A stretch of 64,000 bases of DNA from Pogostemon cablin (taxonomy: Eukaryota; Streptophyta; Magnoliopsida; Lamiales; Lamiaceae): contig CM042966.1 of NCBI GenBank assembly GCA_023678885.1, positions 26,860,028 through 26,924,027 on the forward strand, given 5' to 3'. The notes below the pieces were generated by a model. That model saw only the letters and a list, made by a program, of their open reading frames with translations. It did not search any database and was not told the origin of the DNA. The position numbers and the translations under genes are program-made. This document shows, in pieces, positions 21,390 to 33,982 of the stretch (positions within the stretch are counted from its first letter, which is position 1; each line of letters begins with the position of its first letter).

Positions 21390-23170
21390 ATATAACACAC
21401 TAAAATCATACTTTAATATATCGTTCAACATACCTTAGAAAATATATTTTAATGACTATTAAACATATCATACGAAATAAATGAAAATTACTAATTATCA
21501 TTAAAATATATTTATTAGACCATTACGATTTTATAATATATATATATATATATAGATATAATGTGTTAGATTTCAATTGAGAAATAATAAAAGTGTTCTC
21601 TATCTTAAAGCTTATAACTGTAGCTTTGTTATTAGTGGGAATAGTATGTATTCTCTGGATTTCTACATCCGTGTAAATAAAAAAGTTGAACACAAGTCTA
21701 GAACGAAATAAGTATTCCCACAGTCTCATTACACATAATACACTTTTTATTTTGGGTTGACCCATGAAAATTTGCACCTTTTTAAAAAAATAAAAATTCA
21801 AATACAATCACCCCTTCCCAGAGTATACTTAATTTTTTTTTAAAAAAAACCACCATTACCTAGCACACCAAACATACTTTATCATTTATTTATTACTAAA
21901 AATATTATAATACCCCTAAAAATTATCGTTTTTCTTAATATTCGTGCATAAAGTGTGGTACAAATATTTATGGGATGGAGTGAGTATATAAAAGTGTTGA
22001 ATTCAGATCAAATTCACTCGGATGCAGAAGAGATTCACTATCTTACTTCAAAACATGATTATTATATAATGTTATTATGATTCACCAATAATAATAATGA
22101 GTAGATTCATGGACACAGAATTGTGTATCCTTACTCTTGTTTTAGGGCTAATTAAAATTTTAATCTTAAAATTAATTCTAAATTTTATGAGTAAATATTA
22201 AACTTTAAAGATAAAGTTGACCATAACTTAAAAACACAAAAGCTTTCATGAATGGAAAAATCATTACTTTTATAATTTCTTCTGAAATGGTATTCAAATC
22301 TAGCTATTAACAATCTAATTAATATGTTAATTATATAGGATGATATTTATTAGTTTCAAAACGTTTACTCCTTCTACAATAATTTCATCTATTCGACTTG
22401 GAAGTTGGAACTCTAAATATAAAATAGTGCAATATATTACCCAAACTATTTATAGCATATATACCACTTGCACACATTACTTTAATAATAAAACGTTCTA
22501 TACATTCGTAGGTTAATAATGAGAGAATACTATTTTATAGTTTTATTTATTTATTGTATTCCAATCGTTTGTTGAAAACTGGTCTTCGTAAACTAACTCT
22601 TTTCTTTAAATTATCATTTTTCTTGGCAATTTGAGATTTTAAACCTCGGGTATAATAGTGAGAATATATTTACAACTTTAAAATATAAATTATCTCATAT
22701 CTTTTATTTTATTTTATTTTAAAAAGTTTCAAAATAGTTAAGACGTTCATTTTTATCCTAAAATTACCAATTCAGTTCCATCCATGGAATTTGAAAAATA
22801 AAAAACTTAATTTTTTCAAAATATAGCTCTATATTATCTTCTAAATTATATATAAAAAAAATTATGAAATGATTTTGATTTTAGATTCATGGAATGTAAT
22901 AATAAGTACACTACGAGGAGAAGATTTTTATATAATTGTCATGAAAATGGAAAATGATTGACAGATGAGCCTTTTATGTATTTGGGTCATCATTCATTTA
23001 TTTTTGTTGATGTTTTCAACCCATCTTCTTTTCGTGAGAAATTCGATCGAGATTTTTTTTATATATAGAATTTATTGTATATTACTTTTATATATGATCA
23101 TTTCATATTTTGATGTTATCGTAAATCACGTAGCGTATTTATTAATATAAATATATATAATTCTGATTAT
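21390..23170. other. AT-rich intergenic DNA, nothing recognised
   Basis: I see no coding potential, no repeat with definable ends and no RNA gene. A short TA run is at about 21537-21554. Confidence 0.5.
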
Positions 23171-23172
23171 AA

Positions 23173-23480
23173 CACTAAAAAAATTATTTTTACCAATGGA
23201 ATATTCCGTTGGTAAAAACCTTAATTTAATTATTAAATTGGTTTACCAACGGATTAACAACGGAATTCGTTAGTAAATTTTCGTTGGTAAAGTGGTGATT
23301 GATAAATTTTTATCAACGAAAATTCAATTTCATTGGTAATCCGTTGCTAAAAATTCCGTTGGTAAAATAGATAATAAATCCGTTGATATTCTATTACTAA
23401 TAGAAAAATATCATTTTGGTTGTTAATCCATTTATGATTACCAATGGAAATTCATTGGTATATTTCGTTGCTAAAAAATA
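23173..23480. mobile_element. Truncated CACTA-type miniature element
   Basis: It starts CACTAAAAAAATTATTTTTACC and carries the same CCGTTGGTAAAA, CAACGGATTAACAACGGAAT and TCCGTTGATA motifs as the copies at 11507 and 39482. The right TAGTG terminus is not visible, so this copy is truncated or eroded at about 23480. Confidence 0.6.
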
Positions 23481-23667
23481 TGTAAGGAACCAAAACGATG
23501 GTTATTGATTATATTAATATATAATAATTATACACGTAGTGTATGGATGAGAATATTAAATCCATAAAAAATTGCACCACCCTAAATTTTAGTGTTAGCT
23601 CAAAGCAATTAAGAAATAAAAAACCAATAGAAATAAAATGACATTAAATTATATGGTTATTGTGCAC

Positions 23668-23992
23668 GGGATACACACCCTAAATTTGTGGGGTATCGAA
23701 AAATGTTCTTCGAGTGAACGCAAACTCCGTAACAAGAATAAAAAAGAACAAGAATAAAGAAGAAGACTGAGAGAGATAGGGGGAGGGATCGAGAGATAGG
23801 AAAGAGAAGAGGAGAAAGAGTGATGATAAGAATAAGAGAGATACATAAGATTATCTTTTAATTCCAATGTCCAAAAATACATCCTTAATCACATAGTACC
23901 TCTAATTATAAATATGGAAACATAAATAAATAAAATAAGTAAAAGATCATTTATAAATAAAATTAAATATTCTGATATATTTGATCGTATCA
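23668..23992 (-). repeat. 3' LTR of the gypsy-like element
   Basis: It matches 24829-25141 through GGGGTATCGAAAAA, GTGAACGCAAACTCCGTAAC, a GA-rich block and TTTGATCGTATCA. Its left boundary is eroded (GGATACACACC instead of TGATACGCC). Confidence 0.75.
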
Positions 23993-24000
23993 TTCCCTTC

Positions 24001-24792
24001 GGTTTGAGAAACCACCTTGTCCTCAAGGTGGATAATAATTGAACTGATGTCGAATAGTTCACTGACCACTTTTGGTCACCATTATAGCAAAGGTCTTTTT
24101 CACGCTTCACTTTAATCTCTTCGGCTGACAATCGGCGTACCTGCAGACTGGTCTCTCCCATTAGTTGTTTTGGCCCAAGTGAGTTTCCCCTTGCGATTGT
24201 ACTCACATCTTGTTTGGTTACTTTGGCCATAGCATTAGAATTGTGCTTAGCGGGATTGTCCTCCATATTGGCATTTAACCCTCCTTGAGAAGAAAATCGT
24301 GACTCGGAGTGAGAATCGTCGTCTTGAGTTAACTTTCACAACTTTTCTTGGCAATCTTCGAACTGTGATGGACCAAAGCGAAGATTCACTTTTTCAAGAA
24401 AATCTGGCCAACCTGAAAAAAGATTATTAGTTTTCATGTATTGGTACCAGACTTTTGCTTTTCCTTCGAACGTAAAAGCCGCGATGCGTAGGCGTTGATC
24501 TTCTGGGTATCATGAAAATTAAAATATTCTTGTACGCGAAGTACCCACCCCTGTGGATCAATTTCATCAAATTTTGGTAGATCCAACTTCATGGTATTAA
24601 ACTTAGGGACTTCTTCTGCAAACAAATTCAAGTCTCCCTGATTTGGAATGATTCGAATAACGGATCTGATCTCTTCCATCATGTTAAAAATTTGTTGTTG
24701 CGTTTGGCGATGAGTGATGATTTGTTTGTCAAATCGCCCTTGTAGTCGTTGAAAGGCTATTTCTCACGGTTGCTTTTCTGATTGTGCGTCCA
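24001..24792 (-). pseudogene. Retrotransposon gag relic
   Basis: The minus-strand frame begins at an ATG at 24792, hits TGA at codon 10, then continues through a stretch with FNTMKLDLPKFD, PQGWVLRVQEYF and further on AFTFEGKAKVWYQYM. This is the usual order of a plant gypsy gag core. A frame change occurs near 24470 and further stops lie near 24280. It is a decayed capsid gene without a protease or polymerase behind it. Confidence 0.7.
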
Positions 24793-24828
24793 TGTTGAAA
24801 TGTTGAAATCTCTCAACGAAAGCACCAA

Positions 24829-25141
24829 TGATACGCCTTAAATTTTGTGGGGTATCGAAAAACGTTCTTCAAGTGAACGCAAACTCCGTAACAAGAATAA
24901 AGAAGAAGGCTGAGAGAGATAGGGGAGAGGGATCGAGAGATAGGAGAGAGAAGAGGAGAAAGAGTGATGATAAGAATAAGAGAGGTACAAAAGATTATGT
25001 TTAAATCCAATGACCAAAAATACATCCTTAATCACATATTCAAAGTACCTCTAATTATAAATATGGAAATATAAATAAATAAAATAAGTAAAAGATCATT
25101 TATAAATAAAATCAAATATTCAGAAATATTTGATCGTATCA
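24829..25141 (-). repeat. 5' LTR of the gypsy-like element
   Basis: 313 bp with TGATAC...GTATCA ends, the partner of 23668-23992. Confidence 0.8.
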
Positions 25142-26947
25142 GTTTATACCCTATTTTTAGGGTATAGGTTTTATTAATTTTTTTATTATTATAATTTGAT
25201 CTAAGAATGGTTATTAATTAGTTGTTTGATTTAATAATTCATATTAACTTGGTGCACCATAATTTTACTCTTTTATTGCTAAAAATGAACAAATGGATTC
25301 AAGTGATTCGGTTGTAAAACTTAAATCTAATGTTCATTTCTAAACGTATATATGGATTAAGTTAAAAGTTACTCTACTATGTACTCAATAGTACAAGATG
25401 TATAAGGGTATATTATTTTGTTTTAAAGAATATATATTTTAATTAATAAGTGTATAATTTTTCTTTAAAAATATCGATTGAAATATGAATAATATATATA
25501 AATATTTGATTAAAAGTTTTTCTTAAAAAATCAAGGGGTGTAGGTTCTTATACAAAAAAAGTATAACACTTAATAGTAAGTACTAAAGGTTGGATTTGGG
25601 GGTATGGGTTACGCAAAAACTTGTGTGCACCCGGGTGCACGGGCACACACCGTGCGCCTTCAAAATTTTGTATTAAATTGTATACCCTTTAGTATAAAGA
25701 TATGAATCTTTTATTTTTTTAAAAAAATAAAAAAATATTAATGAAAATGTATACCCTTTAGAACAAAATGGTGTATCCTTATTAATTAAAGTGTATACCC
25801 TTTAGAACAAAATAATGTACTCTTACACTTAATACTAAATTCTAAAGGCGCACAGTGTGCCCGGACGCACGCAAGCCTCACTCATGTGTTTATACTAAAA
25901 AAAATTAGTAGCAGTTTATTATATAAGAAAAAAAAAATCATTGTCAATGTTTTGAAAAGATTATGATCACTTAATTAGGTATACTCAACATTCAAGTGTG
26001 GCATACCAGTCGAAATTAAATTTTGGGCGGCAACTTCAATGCATTGTTGGAATGCATAAATCAATTAATATTGTTGACACCAGCTTCTCAATTACTTAAT
26101 TTAATATTAGAAAAATTAGTTCAAAATATAAATAAATAATCGACTTTTGTTCGATGTTCAAATTAGAATTATGTTGTGGTAAATCGGCTTTATCATTGCA
26201 TTCATCTAGAGGTTATAAGCTATAATTTAGGATATAGTTTTTTTTTTAAATTAAATTTTTATTATTTTATTTTGTCCAAAGGTAGTATTTTAATTAAATA
26301 AATGGTTTACATCAACTAGGTGAATGGTGTAGTTACACCAGGTGCGCTTAATTTGATTCTTATATTAGTATTCATATTTATTTTTTAAATTATGATTTTT
26401 GAAAATTAATTCATGAGCTGCAATAGTAATTCATATTTGTTTTGAAATTTTTGTAGAATTTTAATGCTATGGAGCCTATGACAAATCAATATAGAACTAT
26501 ATTTGTCTGACGCTCTCATATGAAAAGATTGTTTTATGGAGAATTGTTATTATTATTTTTATATTTATACCATAATTGATCATGAAATAATTTATTGAAT
26601 AATTATCTTTCTTTTTTTTTCATTATTTAGGTATCATAATAAATTGTTATCATTCTTACCCATTTCGTTAAACTCATTCTGTGAAGCAGTCTCACGCTAA
26701 TATCTGCCACTATCAGTATGTAAGAGAATATTAACTGATGTAATATATTATCACTTTTTATGCATATAACTTTTTTTCAATAAATTGTTTTAATTCAATA
26801 ATGCATACGTGTTTCTTAATAAATGTATTTTTGTTTTTTACATTTAACTGTGCCATTAATTTTGTATTAGAAAATAGTAATATAATTATTTTAAAAAAAC
26901 TACATTTAAAATTCGTTAACAAATTGTATAAGTTTAATTCACTAATG
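25142..26947. other. AT-rich intergenic DNA containing one foldback-type MITE
   Basis: Apart from the element at 25609-25885 I see no gene or repeat with clear ends. Confidence 0.5.
25609..25885. mobile_element. Foldback-type MITE with GC-rich ends
   Basis: The left end holds ACTTGTGTGCACCCGGGTGC and CACACACCGTGCGCCTT; the right end holds AAGGCGCACAGTGTGCCCGG and ACGCACGCAAGCCTCACTC, an imperfect inverted repeat of about 40 bp. The interior has GTATACCCTTTAG motifs in both orientations. The same design occurs at 37615-37990 and, in reduced form, at 14856, 45430 and 51908. Confidence 0.6.
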
Positions 26948-26951
26948 TATA

Positions 26952-27204
26952 CTCCATTTGTCCCGAGTTAACGTCGACGTTTGTTTTTTGCACGGAGATT
27001 AAGAGATACAATATTTTAATGTGTAGTGAGGTGAGAGAAATAATATTTAATATAAAGTAAGTAGTTGTATTAGTGTTGTGTGTGAGCCCTACATGAGATA
27101 ATTAATTGTTTTGTGTAGGCCTAACATGACAAAAAATGAAATATAAACCTTAATTTCGGACAACCCAAAATAGAAAACATAAACTTTAACGCGAATGGAA
27201 GGAG
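26952..27204. mobile_element. Stowaway-type MITE
   Basis: The left end CTCCATTTGTCCCGAG follows TA and the right end GCGAATGGAAGGAG precedes TA. The body shares TTTTTTGCACGGAGATTAAG and GTATTAGTG boxes with the other copies. Confidence 0.75.
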
Positions 27205-27589
27205 TATATTTTTATTAATAAACATATGCAAAGTGAGTGGGTGCACGGATACATGATATTTTGCCAATTACAATATTCATTTTGTTTTAGGGCAAACACT
27301 TGTAAGATATTGCTAGATGGTGGAATCATTTTATATTTTTTTAATTAATTATCACATTTTATTATAGATATTATAGTTTTTTACTACTAAAAACATTATT
27401 ACTTTTATTTATAATAATAAATTATTCATAAAATAATTTATAAATAATATTATCATTTTTCTCCATTGAATACATTTTTAATTAAAATGTTGTCACTCAT
27501 TCTCTGGATCAGAGAAGTTTCATGAAACATTCTATTTGCCTCTATTGTAATGTTAATAATCCCATTTTAATAACAAATTATATGACAAC

Positions 27590-28051
27590 TATAAGATTAT
27601 TTTGCCTAGTGCTATTAATAATTAAATATATAAGATATTTATTATGATTAAATATTTTAAATAAATATATGGTTTAAATAAATAATATCTATGAAATAAA
27701 TAAGGTCGTATATATTTATGGATAACAATCACATTGATAGAATGTGATTTGACAAAGATTTAATATCCCGATCTGATCCTCTCTCCACCTATAAAGAGAC
27801 ACAATTTTATGAATTCTCTATCACATAAAGTTTTACATACTACATAAAGTTTTACGTATAGTGTCCTAAAGAAATGGTTGAGGAGAGAGAAATCAGTTCC
27901 GGCGTTAATTCGCAGGAACATATCAAAAGAACTCCATTAACGACATATCAAGGTAAGTCTTCTAATCGTGTTTATGAAATGTGAAAATCATGAAGATCTA
28001 AGATACATGTCAATTAATAAATTAATTGCATATGTTAATTTTATGCTTACA
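27590..28051 (+). repeat. 5' LTR of the copia element
   Basis: About 462 bp, starting TATAAGATTATTTTGCC (the partner starts TGTAAG) and ending TTATGCTTACA. A TATA-like CCTATAAAGAG lies near 27790. It matches 33634-33703 plus 36921-37301. Confidence 0.8.
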
Positions 28052-28068
28052 TTTGATATTAGAGCTTG

Positions 28069-29760
28069 ATTTTAAATCTCATGATTTTTCATCAAATTAC
28101 TAATCACATAATTTACCGTGACAATACACAAAGGGGTTTTTCACATTATGATATTAATTGATTAATTCATGACTTAAAAAAATAATTTCAAGTGTGATTG
28201 CTACAATATGATTGTGCTACTTCTGTACAGAAGTATTGATGTTGTCTGCGTGGAAATTTTATCAAATATAATTAGATATTGTATGAATTGATGTTATATG
28301 ACAAATATAATAGAAATGATTGATTACCATATTAAGAAGATGTTAACTACCCTATTTAGTTTTTGGACTAAATAATTAAAGATTGATTATGAAATTTAAT
28401 TATGTCAGCATGTGATTTTTAATATAAAGTTACATAACTCCCTTTAATTTTAGGAGTATATTGATTTTCCTTAATGACTGATTAAGAATAATGACAGCTA
28501 ATTACAGTCAATAAATCAATCTGCCCAGTTATTAACATAATTATAATTATAAAGTGGCACATGTATTTCTCTAACTTTCTAACTAAAGTGATTTAATAAT
28601 GTTAATGAAATCATTCCATCACTAATGTTTATGACTTATATTATTTTGATAATAATTAAATATTATGATTTTGGAGATATATACTAATTTATTGAAATTA
28701 AAATATCTTACTTATATTATGTATGTTTGACTGCTCATGACATTTATAATGTTAAGATGCAAAATTCGTTATAATACGAATATAAATTATACATGATATC
28801 TTAATTATGATTGTATGGATATATTATATTTATTTATGATGACAGTCTTAAGGTCTTAAATGATGGTATTGACTTTGTTTTATGAATGCTTATGAAATAA
28901 TGTTTTGGTTATTGCTTAATTTACTATTGAGTATAATATATTATGAGAATCTTTGATAAGATTATAATGGATGATTTTACGATTTGATTTAAATTTATTT
29001 AACCATGATCTGTTAATCACCAAAGTGGTCTAACCTTAAAAATTAATGAAAAGAAATCATATAATTAAATTTTAATTTCCCATATTTAAGTGATGTTTGA
29101 ATAAAGAGAATTATTATATGGGGTTGTTAAATTTTTCATAATTATAAGACTTTAAATTCACCCAAATGTGATGTCTAGTCTTTATAATTCATGAATATGA
29201 ATGTGATAATTAATTATATTATGATAAACTATTTTGTATGTCCAAAAATGAAAACTAGTTTTAATGGATATATTTAATTGTTAAATTATGTTAAATTTGC
29301 AAGCATCATTATGATTATGATTGTACATTGTTGTATCACCCAAAGGAGAACTTCAATATACATTTATTGCATTCGATCCTGAATCTGATATTAAATTACT
29401 TAAGGTATTTATGAGAATAAATTATATTATTCTTATTCTTAAAATACCTATATTCATTAGTCTCTACTCGCATGCTGCGTCTGTTCCATTACAAATGGAT
29501 TAAAGTAATTTAAATAGTGAGAATAAATCTAATTTCACCAAAGTGTTTTGGGTTTTATTTGTCAATTCAAGATAAATTGCTTATTTGCTTGTACTAGCAA
29601 TAAAAGCTAAGTTATCTGATTATAATGTTTGGGTTAGATCAAACAGAATGAGCCTAATGTTTATGCGAATAAATGTGACTAAGAAATTAAGTCTATCATA
29701 CCTAAAGTTAAAAACGTCAAGAAATTTATGAAACTAGTGAAAAATCATAAATTACTAATA
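28069..29760 (+). other. Copia leader/interior with no recognisable coding sequence
   Basis: About 1.7 kb between the primer site and the first gag-like match. This is long for a copia leader, so it may contain eroded gag 5' sequence or an unrecognised insertion. I see no intact ORF of note. Confidence 0.4.
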
Positions 29761-29860
29761 AACCTCTTGACGAGATATTAATGGCTATCTTAACCACCAT
29801 GAAGCTTTTGATGGTTCTCGTGACATACATGAACTTATCATTAAAGATAACAAATATTTC

Positions 29861-30035
29861 AGATTTAAACATTCTATAATGAATGTGATTGAAAATTTAT
29901 TAGTGCAGTTTACAAACTCACTACCTTATAAGTATGATATGTTCCAAATGAACTATAAGAAAGACGAATGGACTGTGAATTAAATTCACATAATGTTAAA
30001 ATTAATATTGGTTCAAAAGGAAAGGTTTAAGAAAT
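29861..30035 (+). pseudogene. Copia gag relic
   Basis: Frames around 29905-29990 give TNSLPYKYDMFQMNYK, then DEWTVN, the conserved plant copia gag (UBN2-type) stretch, with an in-frame stop directly afterwards. Confidence 0.6.
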
Positions 30036-30129
30036 AATTTAAATATTATGTTCGTTTAAAAGAAATAATAATGAAGCTGATACCAAACGTAGCATTAATA
30101 TTTGGGGTAACCCTCTAAAAGAATTATTT

Positions 30130-30990
30130 CAATAATTAATTAAGAATAAAACCTTTCATGATCTAGCTTTTACTGATCTTGATATTTGTGTGAATTGCAT
30201 TAAAGGAAAGTAAACTAAACACACAAATAATAGAGTCACGATAACTACACAACTTCTTATAATAGTTTACACCGCTAATTGTGAGTCTTATGATAATACC
30301 TTTCTTAAAGGAATAATGATATTTCATCATTTTTAATTTTAAATTCAAAATTTCACATTATGGTTATATCTATCTTTGCAAGAAAATTCTCATTATATAA
30401 TGCTAGATAAGCATTTATTAATGAAGTTGAGAAAATTATATAGAAAAATAAAAATTATAAAGATGGGAAGAAGTGACGAATTTTATGGAAAATATGATGA
30501 ATTATCATGCTCAATCACTAAATTACAAGAAAAGCTGACATTTATACTTAATGTTGCACATCGCAATAAATTGTTGTTGCAGAATGATATAATCGTACTT
30601 TATTGAATATGGTTGGAAGCATGTTGAATGATTAATCTATACCAATATTTTGTGGATTTATGCATTTAAAACTGCCACTTACGTGATGGTCGAGTTTCTA
30701 GTAAAACAGATTTCAAAACACCTTATGAACTGTAAATGGATAGAAAACTCGATCTTAGGCAGTTGCATGTTTTAAATTGCCCGGCAGGGATTATAATGAC
30801 ATCCACATGAAAAGAAATTGGATAAAAAAAATTTAACTAATTTCTGTATAAATTATCTTGAAAGTCTAAAGGGTATGAATTTTATAGTTCTAATCATAGT
30901 ATGAGAATTTTAAAACTGGAACGTAAAATTCATTATAAATTGTAAAATCAGTGGGAGTATAAAACCATGAATGTGGTTATTGAAGAAGTT
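30130..30990 (+). pseudogene. Copia GAG-pre-integrase and integrase relic
   Basis: Pieces in different frames match the usual order: DLDICVNCIKGK near 30180, DEFYGKYDE near 30475-30500, an H(R)NK-type stretch near 30555 where the catalytic region ends, LRQLHVLNCPAG near 30755-30790, and KSKGYEFYSSNHS near 30865-30895. Multiple stops and frame changes. Confidence 0.65.
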
Positions 30991-31289
30991 TGGTGGAGAA
31001 TTTAAAAATACATTTATCTAAAACTTCTTCTAAAGTTGTTATATAATTGTCGAATAGTCAAACAATTTTCAAGGACAACAAAGTTATTCTACTCTTTTAA
31101 TGGATCTGATTTTACTAAACCAATTATCAATGAGCTTTCATTAGATATATCACATTAAATAGCATTAAGAATGTCTTAAGGATAATATATTCGCTATTTA
31201 TAACGATTGCATATGTGGTATAATAAAAATAAGGTAAAATTTGACATTATAATTAATGATAAAATTCTAGTTTTGGAACAAGTCATGAA

Positions 31290-32010
31290 AAGTACTAATT
31301 TTATTAAATCAGTAAATACTATGAAAGACGAGTTGAAATCAATGACTCATAATGAAGTTTATATCTTGTCAAAATTGCCAAAAAATTATAAAAGAATTGG
31401 ATACATATGTATATTTATGATCAAGAGTGAACAGATGGCGATATCAAAAGATATAAAACTAGAGTTGTTGCTAAAGATTTACTCAAAAGATGACATAATT
31501 GTAAAGATATATAATGAGTTATTTCTATATAGGACTTCATTAGAATTATCATGGCTTTGGTAACTCATTATGACTTAGAGTTGCACCAAATGAATGTTAT
31601 GACAGCTTTTCTGAATAGTGTTTTGGTGGAAGATCAAGTTAAATGGATAAACTCAAGAGTTTTTCTATTGAAGGAAAATATCATATGGCATGTAAATTTA
31701 AAGAATTAACATGCGAACTTAAGCATGCTTTCCTTTTATGATATCTTTTGGATTTAAAAAAAATATCGTAAATCGGTGTACATATATGAAAGTCAGTGGG
31801 AGCACATTAATTCTATATGAGATGATAAACTTGTTTGCAACTAATGATCTTGGTTTATTATGTGAAACCAATAAATTTCTCTCAAAGAACTTTGGAATGA
31901 AATATATGATGAGACAACTTATGTGATTGAGATAAAATTATTTCTATACATATCACAATAACGTTAAAGATGTCCCCTTAAGTATATGCTATTGAGGTTC
32001 TATAGAGATT
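31290..32010 (+). pseudogene. Copia reverse transcriptase relic
   Basis: A 118-codon open stretch (31207-31563) includes NTMKDELKSMTHNEVY, the usual entry into copia RT. It continues in another frame with VTHYDLELHQMNVMTAFLNS (31560-31620) and later ATNDLGLLCETNKFLSKNFG (31838-31895). The catalytic YVDD region is not recognisable. Confidence 0.75.
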
Positions 32011-32019
32011 ATGGATGGA

Positions 32020-32640
32020 AAAGTGCTTGTAAAAAACATCGTTCCAATACGGAAGGGAGATAAGTTCAACCTTATGTAATGTCCAAGAATGAATTGGAAC
32101 GTATTATGATATTTCTTATGCATATGTTATTGTTAGCTTATGATATACGAAATTATACAAAGACCAAATATCAGCCTTACTGTTAGAATGCTTGGTCATT
32201 ATTGAAGAGTTTCATAAATGGATAACCAGAATGTTGCATAAGGAAATATTAAGATATTTATATGAACTAAAGCACTCGTGCTTACTTATCGAAAATTTTA
32301 ATTACCTAAAAGTAATTAAATATAGATTCAGATTAAGATGATTATATGATGCAAGAAAGTTTACTTCTACTTTTGTGTTTCTTAGTCGGAGATATTGTGT
32401 CATGCAAAAGTGTGAAGAAGTTTGTGAAAGCTTCATTCACAATTGGAGTTTACTTGTAACATGATTTGAGGTTACAATTTAAGGTAATTGAATGTGGAAC
32501 TTAAGTTTAGGACTTGAAATAAGTTGACATTAATGTCAAGTCGCTGAAAATTTATTATGATTATTCCGCTGCATTGTTCTTCTCTAAAACATATGGAATG
32601 AAAGTATTTTGTTGTTAAGAAGAACTTTAGAAACAATGAT
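32020..32640 (+). pseudogene. Copia RNase H relic
   Basis: Fragments such as CPKNELERI (about 32080-32105), YAYVIV(S)LM (32120-32145) and a HKEILRYLYELK-like stretch (32235-32270) follow the order of a copia RNase H region. It is heavily mutated. Confidence 0.55.
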
Positions 32641-33638
32641 GCCAATTGAGCATAATGCAACCAATCTTATGATTTTGGATCAATTACGCAAATGATCTTC
32701 TATAAAGACATTCATTGAACGTTACATGAATATGAGATCATTGAAAGACTGTAACAAATTTATAATGAACAATTGACATTAAGATCTCATTATGATTTGT
32801 TTCTAATTGATATATCTTGTTTTATCATTTTAGTATACATGAATGTTGACATTAATTAAATAGGATTTTATCTCGAATTGAAATACTTATGTGGACCATT
32901 ATTGATCTTTAGGTTGATGAGTCACGTTGAGTAGAAAACTAATATCATAGTACATGGAAGGAACTATGTCAAGTAAATGATATAGAACCATTATGACTTG
33001 AGTTAGTTTATACTTAATATTGACATTATGAATTGACCAATTACTTTATCTTATATTGGGCACATTATAAAAATTATTTAAACCCTCATGTTTAATATTT
33101 AATTATATCACTCGACCAAATGGGAGAATGTAAAGAAACAAAGATGCCAATTGAGCATAATGCAACCAATCTTATGATTTTGGATCAATTACGCAAATGA
33201 TCTTCTATAAAGACATTCATTGAACGTTACATGAATATGAGATCATTGAACGACTATAACAAATTTATAATGAACAATTGACATTAAGATCTCATTATGA
33301 TTTGTTTCTAATTGATATATCTTGTTTTATCATTTTAGTATACATGAATGTTGACATTAATTAAATAGGATTTTATCTCGAATTGAAATACTTATGTGGA
33401 CCATTATTGATCTTTAGGTTGATGAGTCACGTTGAGTAGAAAACTAATATCATAGTACATGGAAGGAACTATGTCAAGTAAATGATATAGAACCATTATG
33501 ACTTGAGTTAGTTTATACTTAATATTGACATTATGAATTGACCAATTACTTTATCTTATATTGGGCACATTATGAAAATTATTTAAACCCTCATGTTTAA
33601 TGTTTAATTATATCACTTGACCAAATGGGAGAATGTAA
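32629..33638 (+). repeat. Near-identical 505-bp tandem duplication at the 3' end of the copia interior
   Basis: Copy 1 is 32629-33133 and copy 2 is 33134-33638. They differ at only a handful of positions (for example AAAGACTG/AACGACTA, TATAAAAAT/TATGAAAAT). Each ends with the polypurine tract and the first bases of the LTR (GGGAGAATGTAA), so the element carries two polypurine tracts. Confidence 0.9.
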
Positions 33639-33703
33639 GATTATTATGGCCTAGTGCTATTAATAATTAAATATATAAGATATTTCTTATGATCAAATAT
33701 TTT
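33634..33703 (+). repeat. 3' LTR of the copia element, first 70 bp
   Basis: TGTAAGATTATTATGGCC through GATCAAATATTTT, matching the first 70 bp of the 5' LTR. The match then stops abruptly at the insertion. Confidence 0.8.
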
Positions 33704-33982
33704 AGGATCCATCACTATTAGGTACAATTTATACATAATAATTACTAGTAGATACATTATCTAAAAAAATTACTAATCACTATAATATTGATGAATAAAA
33801 TGTCATTTTTAACCTTATTTTAATTGTGTTTAAAAAAGAATTTAAAATAGTAGAGAAATTAATCTAATATAAGAAATAATTATCTTCCATGATTTCCTCC
33901 CTCAAAATAGGATGGAAGTTCGCTCCAGTACATTCTGAATACATTGTGAATAGAAAAGTATTTTCTGAATACATTGTTATTG

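Larger units (their letters stand above)
23668..25141 (-). mobile_element. Short non-autonomous LTR retrotransposon (Ty3/gypsy-like gag)
   Basis: Direct repeats at 23668-23992 and 24829-25141 are the LTRs; the second begins TGATACGCC and ends GATCGTATCA. Read on the minus strand, the 5' LTR is 25141-24829, followed by a spacer (TTGGTGCTTTCGTTGAGAGA) in the primer-binding position, then a gag relic, then a purine-rich PPT-like stretch (CGAAGGGAA) next to the 3' LTR. The internal part is only about 835 bp and has no pol, so it needed help from another element. The LTRs differ by a few percent plus an 18-bp-scale indel. Confidence 0.75.
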
